From an uncultured Candidatus Melainabacteria bacterium (GTDB taxonomy: Bacteria; Cyanobacteriota; Vampirovibrionia; Gastranaerophilales; Gastranaerophilaceae): a DNA stretch of 11,884 bases. The stretch's first letter is position 1. Each line of letters starts with the position of its first letter. Under the pieces are notes generated by a model that had not been told where the DNA came from, ran no database searches, and saw only the letters and a list, made by a program, of their open reading frames with translations. Both the position numbers and the translations under genes were made by a program. The stretch covers positions 1-11,884 of the forward strand of contig CALEJY010000185.1 of assembly GCA_937898445.1 (NCBI GenBank), given 5' to 3'. Shown here piece after piece: positions 6,600 through 11,884 of the stretch.

Positions 6600-6628
6600 A
6601 TTATAGTACAAATTGCAAGGTATAACAA
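6600..6628 (-). promoter_or_regulatory. lpxA promoter
   Basis: On the minus strand TTGTTA (6628-6623), a 17-bp spacer, then a perfect TATAAT (6605-6600). It lies between the terminator behind fabZ and lpxA, and predicts an lpxA leader of about 150 nt that includes the tandem duplication. Confidence 0.7.
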
Positions 6629-6655
6629 TATTTTTATATTATTTTAATATCAAAC

Positions 6656-6686
6656 AAAAAAGACACGAAGTTCTCGTGTCTTTTTT
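6656..6686. terminator. bidirectional intrinsic terminator after fabZ
   Basis: A 13-bp perfect stem (6656-6668 with 6674-6686) around the loop AGTTC, with an A-run on one side and a T-run on the other, so it can terminate in both directions. It lies 21 bp past the fabZ stop and ends the lpxD-lpxC-fabZ transcript before lpxA. Confidence 0.88.
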
Positions 6687-6707
6687 AGTTATATTTTAGT
6701 TTAAAGT

Positions 6708-7154
6708 TTATTTGAAAGCGAAAGTCATATCAGCTTCTACGCAAACTTTTCCGTCAACTTTACCAGTACCGTGAGCTTTGCAGATAGGACCTTTGATTTT
6801 TTGAACTTCGATTTCCATTTCAAATCTGTCACCAGGTCTTACGATATTTTTAAATCTTACACCATCAACTCCTGCATAAAGTGTCAATCTACCTTTGTAT
6901 TCAGGCATTGTCATCAAGATAGGTGCTGAACATTGTGCCATAGCTTCTAATTGCAATACACCAGGCATGATAGGGTTGTTAGGGAAGTGACCTTGAAAGA
7001 ATTGTTCGTTCATAGTCATATTTTTGTAACCCTTAGCATATTTACCAGGAACACATTCTGTAATTCTGTCTACAAGTAAGAATGGGTAACGGTGTGGGAT
7101 CATTTCCATAATTTGCATTGTATCAAATTGCAATACTTGTTGTTCTTCTGTCAT
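6708..7154 (-). CDS. fabZ: FabZ, 3-hydroxyacyl-ACP dehydratase
   Basis: Dehydrates 3-hydroxyacyl-ACP to trans-2-enoyl-ACP in fatty acid elongation, and so competes with LpxA and LpxD for 3-hydroxyacyl-ACP. 148 aa, a single hot-dog fold of usual length. IPHRYPFLLVDR (19-30) is the family N-terminal signature. GHFPNNPIMPGVLQLEAMAQ (55-74) carries catalytic H56 and E70. It is a stand-alone gene, not fused to lpxC. GGAG lies 6 bases before the ATG. It follows lpxC after 137 bp that contain element copy 2, and is closed by the terminator at 6656-6686. Confidence 0.97.
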   Translation of the reverse strand: MTEEQQVLQFDTMQIMEMIPHRYPFLLVDRITECVPGKYAKGYKNMTMNEQFFQGHFPNNPIMPGVLQLEAMAQCSAPILMTMPEYKGRLTLYAGVDGVRFKNIVRPGDRFEMEIEVQKIKGPICKAHGTGKVDGKVCVEADMTFAFK

Positions 7155-7175
7155 TTTGTTCTCCTTTTTTTGAAA

Positions 7176-7287
7176 GTGAGAAGTGAAACGTGAAACGTGA
7201 AAAGGCCATATAGGTGCTATCGCACAAAATTTTTAATGAGCGAAGCGAATGAAACGGTCTTTTCACTTCTCACTTTTCACTTTTCAC
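7176..7287. mobile_element. gene-less 7-mer-ended element, copy 2 (112 bp)
   Basis: Left end: four GTGANAN 7-mers then GGCC (7176-7207). Right end: GGTC then four TTNTCAC 7-mers (7256-7287). The ends are inverted repeats matching at 27 of 32 positions. The core holds GTGCTATCGCAC (7213-7224) and GAGCGAAGCGAA. The right end lies 4 bp from the lpxC stop codon; the left end stops 21 bp before fabZ, sparing its ribosome-binding site. Confidence 0.8.
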
Positions 7288-7291
7288 CCCT

Positions 7292-8119
7292 TTATTTACT
7301 TTCAACTAATTTCCCTTTCAACATCTTTGCCACTTTTACGTGAACGGCGTGTCCTGCCTCTTTGACTAAAATCTGGCATTTTAGGTTTAACGGATTTACA
7401 CCTGTCAAATACAAATCGCCGATTAGGTCTAGAATTTTGTGTTTTATAGGTTCGTTTTCACTGCGCAAATCTGATGTAAAGCCAACATCCTTCAAACCCA
7501 ATGTGTTTTCTAAGGTTACACCTTGCGCAAAACCTAGCATTTGAAATTTTTTCAAATCCTTATAAAACCCAAAAGTTCTTGCCTCAATAATTTCCTGTTT
7601 TGTTTTTGGGTTATAAGCTTCCCAGCGTCTTGTCAAATCAGGATGATCATAATTTACGGCATAAGAAATATACAAATCATCAGCTGGCAAAATTACCAAA
7701 CTCGTTTTGCCGTTCAAATAATAAACAGGTTCAGAAACAGTATATTTTTTCGGTTTTTCGAACAGATGTTTTTCTATCCCAGCTTTTTCAAAAAGTTCAA
7801 TCCATTGTTTTGAACTTCCATCAAGTGCCGGAACTTCATCTTCATCCATATAGATATCTACACTGTCTATTCCGCAAAAGGCTAACGCCGCTGTCAAATG
7901 TTCTGTCAACATAGCTTTTGCTTTTTTGTTGTTTGTATCTCCCAAAACAACGCAATGATCTGTTGCCAAAACATTTTCTGCACAAGCCACAAAAGGCTCG
8001 TTGTCTTTTACAAAATATCTGATTTTTCCTTCCTTAGACGGAATGAATTTTACAGTACAAGGTTTGTTTTTCATTAAACCGTTGCCGGTGATTTGTGTTT
8101 CGTGTTTTAAAGTGGTCAT
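7292..8119 (-). CDS. lpxC: LpxC, UDP-3-O-acyl-GlcNAc deacetylase
   Basis: The committed step of lipid A synthesis: zinc-dependent removal of the acetyl group from UDP-3-O-acyl-GlcNAc in the cytoplasm. 275 aa, somewhat shorter than the roughly 305-aa enterobacterial enzyme. TEHLTAAL (72-79) has zinc ligand H74 next to E73; HKILD (227-231) gives the other ligands H227 and D231; AGH (255-257) carries the conserved catalytic-site His; RTFGF (181-185) is also present. The start at 8119 fits the family N-terminus (TLKHETQITGNGL), yet no Shine-Dalgarno precedes it: only 13 nt separate the ATG from element copy 3. Translation may depend on coupling to lpxD, or be weak. Function is certain. Confidence 0.96.
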   Translation of the reverse strand: MTTLKHETQITGNGLMKNKPCTVKFIPSKEGKIRYFVKDNEPFVACAENVLATDHCVVLGDTNNKKAKAMLTEHLTAALAFCGIDSVDIYMDEDEVPALDGSSKQWIELFEKAGIEKHLFEKPKKYTVSEPVYYLNGKTSLVILPADDLYISYAVNYDHPDLTRRWEAYNPKTKQEIIEARTFGFYKDLKKFQMLGFAQGVTLENTLGLKDVGFTSDLRSENEPIKHKILDLIGDLYLTGVNPLNLKCQILVKEAGHAVHVKVAKMLKGKLVESK

Positions 8120-8132
8120 GATGATTGATTAA

Positions 8133-8243
8133 GTGAAAAGTGAAAGGTGAATAGTGAAAAGTCCATTACAGTGCTGCGCACTAAAGTTATTATGAGCGAA
8201 GCGAACTAAATAGTCTTTTCACGTTTCACTTCTCACTTTTCAC
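8133..8243. mobile_element. gene-less 7-mer-ended element, copy 3 (111 bp)
   Basis: Left end: four GTGAANN 7-mers then GTCC (8133-8164). Right end: AGTC then four 7-mers ending TCAC (8212-8243). The inverted ends match at 26 of 32 positions. The core holds GTGCTGCGCAC (8171-8181) and GAGCGAAGCGAACTAAAT. The right end is 6 bp from the lpxD stop. The left end is only 13 bp from the lpxC ATG, leaving no ribosome-binding site. Confidence 0.8.
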
Positions 8244-8249
8244 TATGTT

Positions 8250-9344
8250 TTATTCCTTTCCTATATTATCTTCAAATTCTTTCAACAATGGTTCGTATTT
8301 TCTGAACTTAGCAAAGATTTCTTGAGCATCTTTCATTGTTTTCAATTGTTTGATAAAGTCTTTTCTTGGCATTGCCGGAATACCAACAATAATTGATTTT
8401 TCAGGGAATGATTTTGTAACCCCTGCTTTTGCAGTAACAATTGAATCAGAACCGATTTCAATGTGATCAGCAAGTCCTGCTTGACCTGCAATTACTACTC
8501 TGTCGCCGATTACGCAACTACCTGCAATACCTACTTGAGAAACGATTAAACAACCTTCGCCAACTTTACAGTTGTGACCAATCATTACAAGGTCGTCAAT
8601 TTTTGTATTGTCACCAATTGTTGTGTTTTCGATTGTTCCTCTGTCGATTGTTGTATTTGCGCCGATTTCAACATTGTTTCCGATTACAACTGCGCCGATT
8701 GAAGGGATTTTAAAGATTACGTGTTTTGCGTTTGTTTCTTTAATTTCGCCATCTTTTCTTGCTTGTTCAATGTTATCAGGGTTTTCTGTAACAAAGCTAA
8801 AACCATCAGCACCTAGAGAAACTCCGTGATGCAAGATTACGTCGTTGCCAACTTGGACTCTGTCGCCAATGTTTACACCTGCGTGGAAGAAACAGTTTTT
8901 ACCGATTTTTGCGCCACCGCCGATGTAAGAATTTGCAGCGATTTTTGTTCCGTCGCCGATTACTGCATCGTGAGAAACAACAACATTTGCGCCGATTTCA
9001 ACGTTTTCGCCTAATTTAGCAGTCGGATCAATAACTGCAGTAGGGTGAACTCCTTTATATACAACAGGAGCTACGTAGAAAAGGTTTAACAATTTCATCA
9101 TAGCAAGACGAGGTCTTTCAACTTCGATAGTTGTAAAGCCGTCAATTTGTACTCCTAGTGGAACTAGAGCTGCTTTAGCTTTTGATTTTGCAAGGTTTGC
9201 GATTTCTTCTTCGCCCAACGCAAGAGCTAAAGTATTTTCATCAGACAACAAAGGTGGTGCAATTTGAGAAATTTTTGCATCTTCAACCTTTGTCAACATA
9301 CCGCCTACGATATGTGTAATTTCTTCTAATGTGAATGTTGGCAT
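8250..9344 (-). CDS. lpxD: LpxD, UDP-3-O-acyl-glucosamine N-acyltransferase
   Basis: The third step of lipid A synthesis: adds the N-linked 3-hydroxyacyl chain to the LpxC product, from acyl-ACP; a cytoplasmic trimer. 364 aa. The N-terminal uridine-binding domain (about 1-95) ends at VYKGVHPTAVI. A long left-handed beta-helix (about 100-320) contains MIGHNCKVG with catalytic H257 (E. coli H239) and LADHIEIG with H294. A C-terminal helix follows (about 325-364). Between GADGFSF (178-184) and FKIPSIG (211-217) there are about 19 more residues than in E. coli, a charged loop. GGAG lies 8 bases before the ATG. The IVP-carrying element sits between it and rfaE2 upstream. Confidence 0.96.
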   Translation of the reverse strand: MPTFTLEEITHIVGGMLTKVEDAKISQIAPPLLSDENTLALALGEEEIANLAKSKAKAALVPLGVQIDGFTTIEVERPRLAMMKLLNLFYVAPVVYKGVHPTAVIDPTAKLGENVEIGANVVVSHDAVIGDGTKIAANSYIGGGAKIGKNCFFHAGVNIGDRVQVGNDVILHHGVSLGADGFSFVTENPDNIEQARKDGEIKETNAKHVIFKIPSIGAVVIGNNVEIGANTTIDRGTIENTTIGDNTKIDDLVMIGHNCKVGEGCLIVSQVGIAGSCVIGDRVVIAGQAGLADHIEIGSDSIVTAKAGVTKSFPEKSIIVGIPAMPRKDFIKQLKTMKDAQEIFAKFRKYEPLLKEFEDNIGKE

Positions 9345-9369
9345 TTTATGTTCTCCTTTTTTATTTGTA

Positions 9370-9839
9370 GTGAATTGTGAATGGTGAGTAGTGAGTGGTT
9401 CTTATAAGTGCAATGCACAAATAATTTTATGTTTAAGTTTGAGTGTTTTTGGTATTTAAGTATTTTACTAAACCCAATATTAATTTTTTTAGTGAAGATA
9501 TTTGAGCTATTAAATTATCAATATTGTCTATGTACCCGATGTTTTTTGAAATAATAACTTGTGTTTCTAGTTCTGCTGCTGAACCAATTGCGATACTTAG
9601 AAATTTGAGAGTTTCTTTATCTGAAAATCTTGCACAACCCTCTGCAATATTAGAAGGGATAGACACTGCACACCTTCTCATTTGACTTGTAAGTGTATAA
9701 ATCTCATCTTTAGGGAAATTTTTGGTGATTATGTATATATCTGTTACAAGTTTAATTGCTTTATTCCAAACTTCTAAATCTTGATGTTTCATAACTTATT
9801 TTGATTTGAACCTCTCACTACTCACTATTCACCATTCAC
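9370..9839. mobile_element. 470-bp element: 32-bp inverted ends around the IVP gene
   Basis: Left end 9370-9401 and right end 9808-9839 are inverted repeats matching at 29 of 32 positions, each four 7-mers starting GTGA and then GTTC. They enclose one gene, the four-helix-bundle IVP (minus strand), and the core GTGCAATGCAC (9408-9418), whose surroundings match the gene-less copies. The right end covers the last codons and stop of rfaE2. No transposase is present. Interpretation as the gene-carrying member of a mobile family is inference from structure and copy number. Confidence 0.75.
9433..9792 (-). CDS. four-helix-bundle protein (23S rRNA IVP / S23 family)
   Basis: 119 aa, typical length. 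The family pattern is complete: the opening HQDLEVWNKA (3-12), FPKDEIYTLTSQMRR (26-40), SIPSNIAEG (44-52) and GSAAELETQ (70-78). This is the family first known from ORFs within intervening sequences of 23S rRNA and structurally like Avd, the accessory protein of diversity-generating retroelements; its biochemical role is unclear and it may bind nucleic acid. Here it is not in rRNA but is the sole gene of an element with inverted 7-mer ends. The ATG has no close Shine-Dalgarno; AGAGG belonging to the element end is 18 bases away. No catalytic residues are evident. Confidence 0.93.
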   Translation of the reverse strand: MKHQDLEVWNKAIKLVTDIYIITKNFPKDEIYTLTSQMRRCAVSIPSNIAEGCARFSDKETLKFLSIAIGSAAELETQVIISKNIGYIDNIDNLIAQISSLKKLILGLVKYLNTKNTQT

Positions 9840-10289
9840 TTTACTAATAACATTCGTTGTCGATTTTCCTTCTACAAAGCTTATAAATTCTACTCGAGTG
9901 CCGTTTTTACGCATAATATCCGCTTCTGGCAATGTTTCCATTGTGTAATCTGCACCTTTTGTGTAAACATCAGGCTTTATTTCATCTAAGAGATCACGTG
10001 GACTATCTTCATCAAATAATACCACATAATCTACACATCTCAAAGCACTTAACAATTCGGCTCTGTCGTTTTCGTTGTTAATCGGTCTGGTTGGACCTTT
10101 GATGCTTTTTACTGATTTGTCGGAATTTAACAATACTATTGAAAAGTCCGCAAAAGATTTCGTCTTTTCAAGATATCTTACGTGTCCTACGTGAAGAATA
10201 TCGAAGCAACCGTTTGTGCAAACGACTGTCTTGCCTGAATTGTGAATGATATTTACTAATGCTCTAATGTCTTCCCTTTTTACTAACAT
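9825..10289 (-). CDS. rfaE2: RfaE2-like D-glycero-beta-D-manno-heptose 1-phosphate adenylyltransferase
   Basis: Joins heptose 1-phosphate to AMP from ATP, giving ADP-heptose for the LPS core. 154 aa, corresponding to the C-terminal domain of HldE as a separate protein. TNGCFDILHVGH (25-36) holds the nucleotidyltransferase HxGH motif; NSDKSVKSIKGPTRP (55-69), DRAE (75-78), KGADYT (111-116) and EGKSTTNVI (140-148) are the RfaE2 blocks, distinguishing it from glycerol-3-phosphate cytidylyltransferases. The kinase half is not in this window. The last residues V-N-G-E and the TAG stop are encoded by the end of the 7-mer element, so the original C-terminus has been replaced or trimmed. AAGGA lies 9 bases before the ATG. 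Confidence 0.9.
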   Translation of the reverse strand: MLVKREDIRALVNIIHNSGKTVVCTNGCFDILHVGHVRYLEKTKSFADFSIVLLNSDKSVKSIKGPTRPINNENDRAELLSALRCVDYVVLFDEDSPRDLLDEIKPDVYTKGADYTMETLPEADIMRKNGTRVEFISFVEGKSTTNVISKVNGE

Positions 10290-10309
10290 ATCCCTATTTC
10301 CTTACCGTA

Positions 10310-10318
10310 ATTTTACCA
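10310..10318 (-). promoter_or_regulatory. extended -10 for rfaE2
   Basis: On the minus strand TGGTAAAAT (10318-10310) is an extended -10, without a good -35 at 17 bp. It predicts a short leader of about 14 nt before the rfaE2 ATG and would drive rfaE2-ivp-lpxD-lpxC-fabZ. It lies downstream of the terminator at 10363-10387, consistent with a new transcription unit. Confidence 0.45.
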
Positions 10319-10362
10319 AAAACAATGTGGAAATTGCTTAAAAGTTACCGTTTGTTAAGAAT

Positions 10363-10387
10363 AAAGCCCTAGTTATACTAGAGCTTT
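10363..10387. terminator. hairpin terminator after the asd operon
   Basis: AAAGCCCTAGT (10363-10373) pairs with ACTAGAGCTTT (10377-10387), 11 bp with one G-T pair and a 3-nt loop. It is 5 bp past the stop of the 79-aa gene. The U-tail on the minus strand is short (CTTTATTCTT). On the plus strand it is followed by TATCATTATCC. Confidence 0.65.
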
Positions 10388-10392
10388 TATCA

Positions 10393-10632
10393 TTATCCAT
10401 TTATATCAAATTTTCTTTCTTTTACAACTAATGCTTTCGGGTTCGCAAATTCTTTCATCCATTTTGGCATTTTTCTTAATGCTCTTGCCGGTCTTTCTGC
10501 ATTATATTGTGATTTTTCATGTGATAATCTTTGAGATATCATTGTTGTCGCTTCTTTTACAGATGGGTTTAATGTAAAGAATGACGGGCAACCGTTTTCT
10601 AGCGGGGTAATTGTTAATTTTTGAATTTTCAT
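10393..10632 (-). CDS. unrecognised 79-aa basic protein behind asd
   Basis: Not recognised. From M at 10632 it is 79 aa, rich in Lys and Arg, with no signal peptide or membrane segment. Visible features are LTITPLENGCPSFFTLNP (5-22), a likely helix KEATTMISQRLSHEK (24-38), and ARALRKMPKWMKEF (48-61). A longer reading to 10671 would overlap asd by 34 bases; the shorter start, 5 bp behind the asd stop, is preferred because such tight spacing is typical of operons. Only a weak AAGAAAA precedes the ATG. It is probably co-transcribed with asd and closed by the hairpin at 10363-10387. Its charge and size would suit an RNA- or ribosome-associated protein, but that is a guess. Confidence 0.65.
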   Translation of the reverse strand: MKIQKLTITPLENGCPSFFTLNPSVKEATTMISQRLSHEKSQYNAERPARALRKMPKWMKEFANPKALVVKERKFDING

Positions 10633-10637
10633 TTTTC

Positions 10638-11654
10638 TTAGTATAGCTCCATTTCTATGACTTTTTGGCAAATTCTCACTGTATTAAGTGCCGCACCAAT
10701 TCTCAAATTGTCAGCAACACACCACAATGAAATTCCGTTTTGGAACGCCAAATTTTTTCTAATTCTTCCGACAAAAACAGGATCAACACCTGATGCGTCA
10801 CGTGTTGTCGGATATTCCATATTTGCAGGGTTGTCAATAACTTTTACGCCAAATGAGTTTTTCAAAATCTCTCTAACTTCATCAGGTGTAATTTCGTTTT
10901 CAAACTCAATATCTACAGCTTCAGAGTGTCCGTTATAAACAGGAACACGAGCGGCAGTACAAGAAATCGGCAAATCTTGAGGAAGGTGAAGGATTTTTTT
11001 AGTTTCGTTTACAACCTTCATTTCTTCTTTTGTGTAGCCGTTTTCACAAAATACATCAATTTGCGGAATTACGTTGAAGGCGATTGGTTTGTTGAATTTT
11101 TTGTTTTCAAAATCTTTTCCTTCAAGCCTTGCTTTTGTGTTTTCTGTTAATTCGTTTATTGCAGCTAATCCTGCGCCTGATACGGCTTGATAAGTAGAAA
11201 CGATTAAACGCTTTATAGGATTTTTGTCTAATAAAGGTTTCAAAACCAACATTAATTGAGAAGTTGAACAGTTCGGGTTTGCGATAATTCCTTTGTGTTT
11301 GCGCAAATCTTCGTCGTTAACGTAAGCGATTACCAACGGAACATCTTTTTCCATTCTGAAAGCAGATGAATTGTCGATTAGAACGCCGCCACGTTTAACA
11401 ATTTCTGGTGCAAATTTTTGAGAAGTTGAACCGCCGGCTGATGCCAAAACGATATTAACGCCATCAAAACTTTCAGGTTTTGCTTCTTCAACTACATAGG
11501 TTTTGCCTTGAAATTCAAGCTTGGTGCCTGCAGATTTGGCACTTGAAAGAAATTTTATTTCATTATAATCAATTTTTAACTCGTCAATAATCTTTGTAAT
11601 TTCTCTACCAACAACACCTGTTGCGCCTAAAATTGCGATATTTGGTTTTCTCAT
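10638..11654 (-). CDS. asd: aspartate-semialdehyde dehydrogenase
   Basis: NADPH-dependent reduction of aspartyl phosphate to aspartate semialdehyde, the branch point to lysine/diaminopimelate, threonine and methionine; cytoplasmic. 338 aa, normal length. GATGVVG (10-16) is the dinucleotide-binding loop; NPNCST (126-131) carries catalytic C129; Q156 lies in STYQAVSGAG; RVPVYNGHS (236-244) carries R236 and general base H243. AAGGGG lies 5 bases before the ATG, and a strong promoter lies at 11687-11715. It is the first gene of a two-gene unit with the 79-aa protein. Confidence 0.97.
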   Translation of the reverse strand: MRKPNIAILGATGVVGREITKIIDELKIDYNEIKFLSSAKSAGTKLEFQGKTYVVEEAKPESFDGVNIVLASAGGSTSQKFAPEIVKRGGVLIDNSSAFRMEKDVPLVIAYVNDEDLRKHKGIIANPNCSTSQLMLVLKPLLDKNPIKRLIVSTYQAVSGAGLAAINELTENTKARLEGKDFENKKFNKPIAFNVIPQIDVFCENGYTKEEMKVVNETKKILHLPQDLPISCTAARVPVYNGHSEAVDIEFENEITPDEVREILKNSFGVKVIDNPANMEYPTTRDASGVDPVFVGRIRKNLAFQNGISLWCVADNLRIGAALNTVRICQKVIEMELY

Positions 11655-11686
11655 TTCTGCCCCTTATCTCTTGTGATACAAAAAGA

Positions 11687-11715
11687 ATTATAGCACAAGA
11701 TGAAATAAAAGTGAA
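11687..11715 (-). promoter_or_regulatory. asd promoter
   Basis: On the minus strand TTCACT (11715-11710) and, after 17 bp, TATAAT (11692-11687) with an upstream TG (TGCTATAAT, extended -10). The predicted start is about 25 nt before the asd ATG. This is the best promoter in the right half of the window. Confidence 0.75.
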
Positions 11716-11775
11716 AAAATTAAAATTTTAAATTTACGAGTGGAATTAAAACTTAGATGAATGTGGCTGATTTAA

Positions 11776-11884
11776 GTGAAAAGTGAGAAGTGAAACGTGA
11801 AAAGATCGTATGGTTATGAATAAGTGAGTGGTGAATAGTGAGTAGACCTTATCAAAAAATATTTTCTTTCATATCACTATTCCA
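11776..11884. mobile_element. composite 7-mer element, copy 5 (runs off window)
   Basis: Two left-type ends lie in tandem in the same direction: four GTGAAAA-type 7-mers then GATC (11776-11807), and, after 16 nt, GTGAGTG, GTGAATA, GTGAGTA and GACC (11824-11848). TCACTATTC near 11874 may start the right end. No GTGC...GCAC core is seen in the visible part. It looks like one element inserted into, or recombined with, another. Confidence 0.6.

Noticed and set aside
5527..8243. CRISPR-like regular repeats
   Set aside because: The repeats are 7-mers arranged as inverted ends around a common core, with no unique spacers between identical direct repeats and no cas genes.
8441..9014. Plus-strand open frames opposite lpxD
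   Set aside because: They are antisense shadows of the hexapeptide repeats, with low-complexity products and no ribosome-binding sites.
9433..9792. Insertion of IVP inside a 23S rRNA gene
   Set aside because: The flanks are rfaE2 and lpxD coding sequence; no rRNA sequence is present.
5527..9839. REP elements mobilised by a RAYT (Y1 transposase)
   Set aside because: The ends are tandem 7-mers rather than a REP hairpin with a GTAG-type tetranucleotide, and no Y1 transposase is in the window.

Overview
The window is AT-rich DNA from a diderm bacterium that makes lipid A. The gene order lpxD-lpxC-fabZ-lpxA, with lpxC and fabZ as separate genes, argues against Bacteroidota, where the two are fused. 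It fits the non-photosynthetic gut branch of Cyanobacteriota (Vampirovibrionia/'Melainabacteria', e.g. Gastranaerophilales). Negativicutes have a similar order, so this assignment is an inference, not proof.

Layout. Positions 1-4355 look accessory. They hold the 3' part of a tandem AAA+ ATPase (+), a class II Fic protein (-) abutting it tail to tail, two diverged DUF1643 genes (-), and a 325-base stretch with no long gene. That stretch carries a 23-codon hydrophobic peptide gene (+) with an opposing consensus promoter, which looks like a type I toxin-antitoxin locus, and a cloverleaf-like inverted-repeat structure. From 4356 to the right edge is a housekeeping block, all on the minus strand. 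In transcription order it is asd, an unrecognised 79-aa gene, rfaE2-like (ADP-heptose synthesis), a four-helix-bundle '23S IVP' gene, lpxD, lpxC, fabZ, an intrinsic terminator, lpxA with its own promoter and long leader, and an M29 aminopeptidase.

How the genes work together. LpxA, LpxC and LpxD catalyse the first three steps of lipid A synthesis. FabZ supplies acyl chains and competes with LpxA for the hydroxyacyl-ACP pool. The RfaE2-like enzyme points to heptose in the LPS core or in ADP-heptose. Asd feeds lysine, threonine, methionine and diaminopimelate synthesis.

Main discovery candidate. A family of elements sits between the housekeeping genes, with ends made of inverted tandem 7-mers (GTGAAAA, GTGAAAC, GTGAATG, GTGAGTA and similar). 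One 470-bp copy (9370-9839) encloses exactly one gene, the four-helix-bundle IVP. Three copies of 111-119 bp (5527-5645, 7176-7287, 8133-8243) keep the ends and a GTGC...GCAC core but carry no gene, like non-autonomous derivatives. A fifth, composite copy begins at 11776. Four of them lie immediately downstream of, or across, the stop codon of the upstream gene, all in the same orientation. This suggests a mobile element targeted to, or tolerated at, gene 3' ends, and related in design to the IVP-coding intervening sequences of 23S rRNA.
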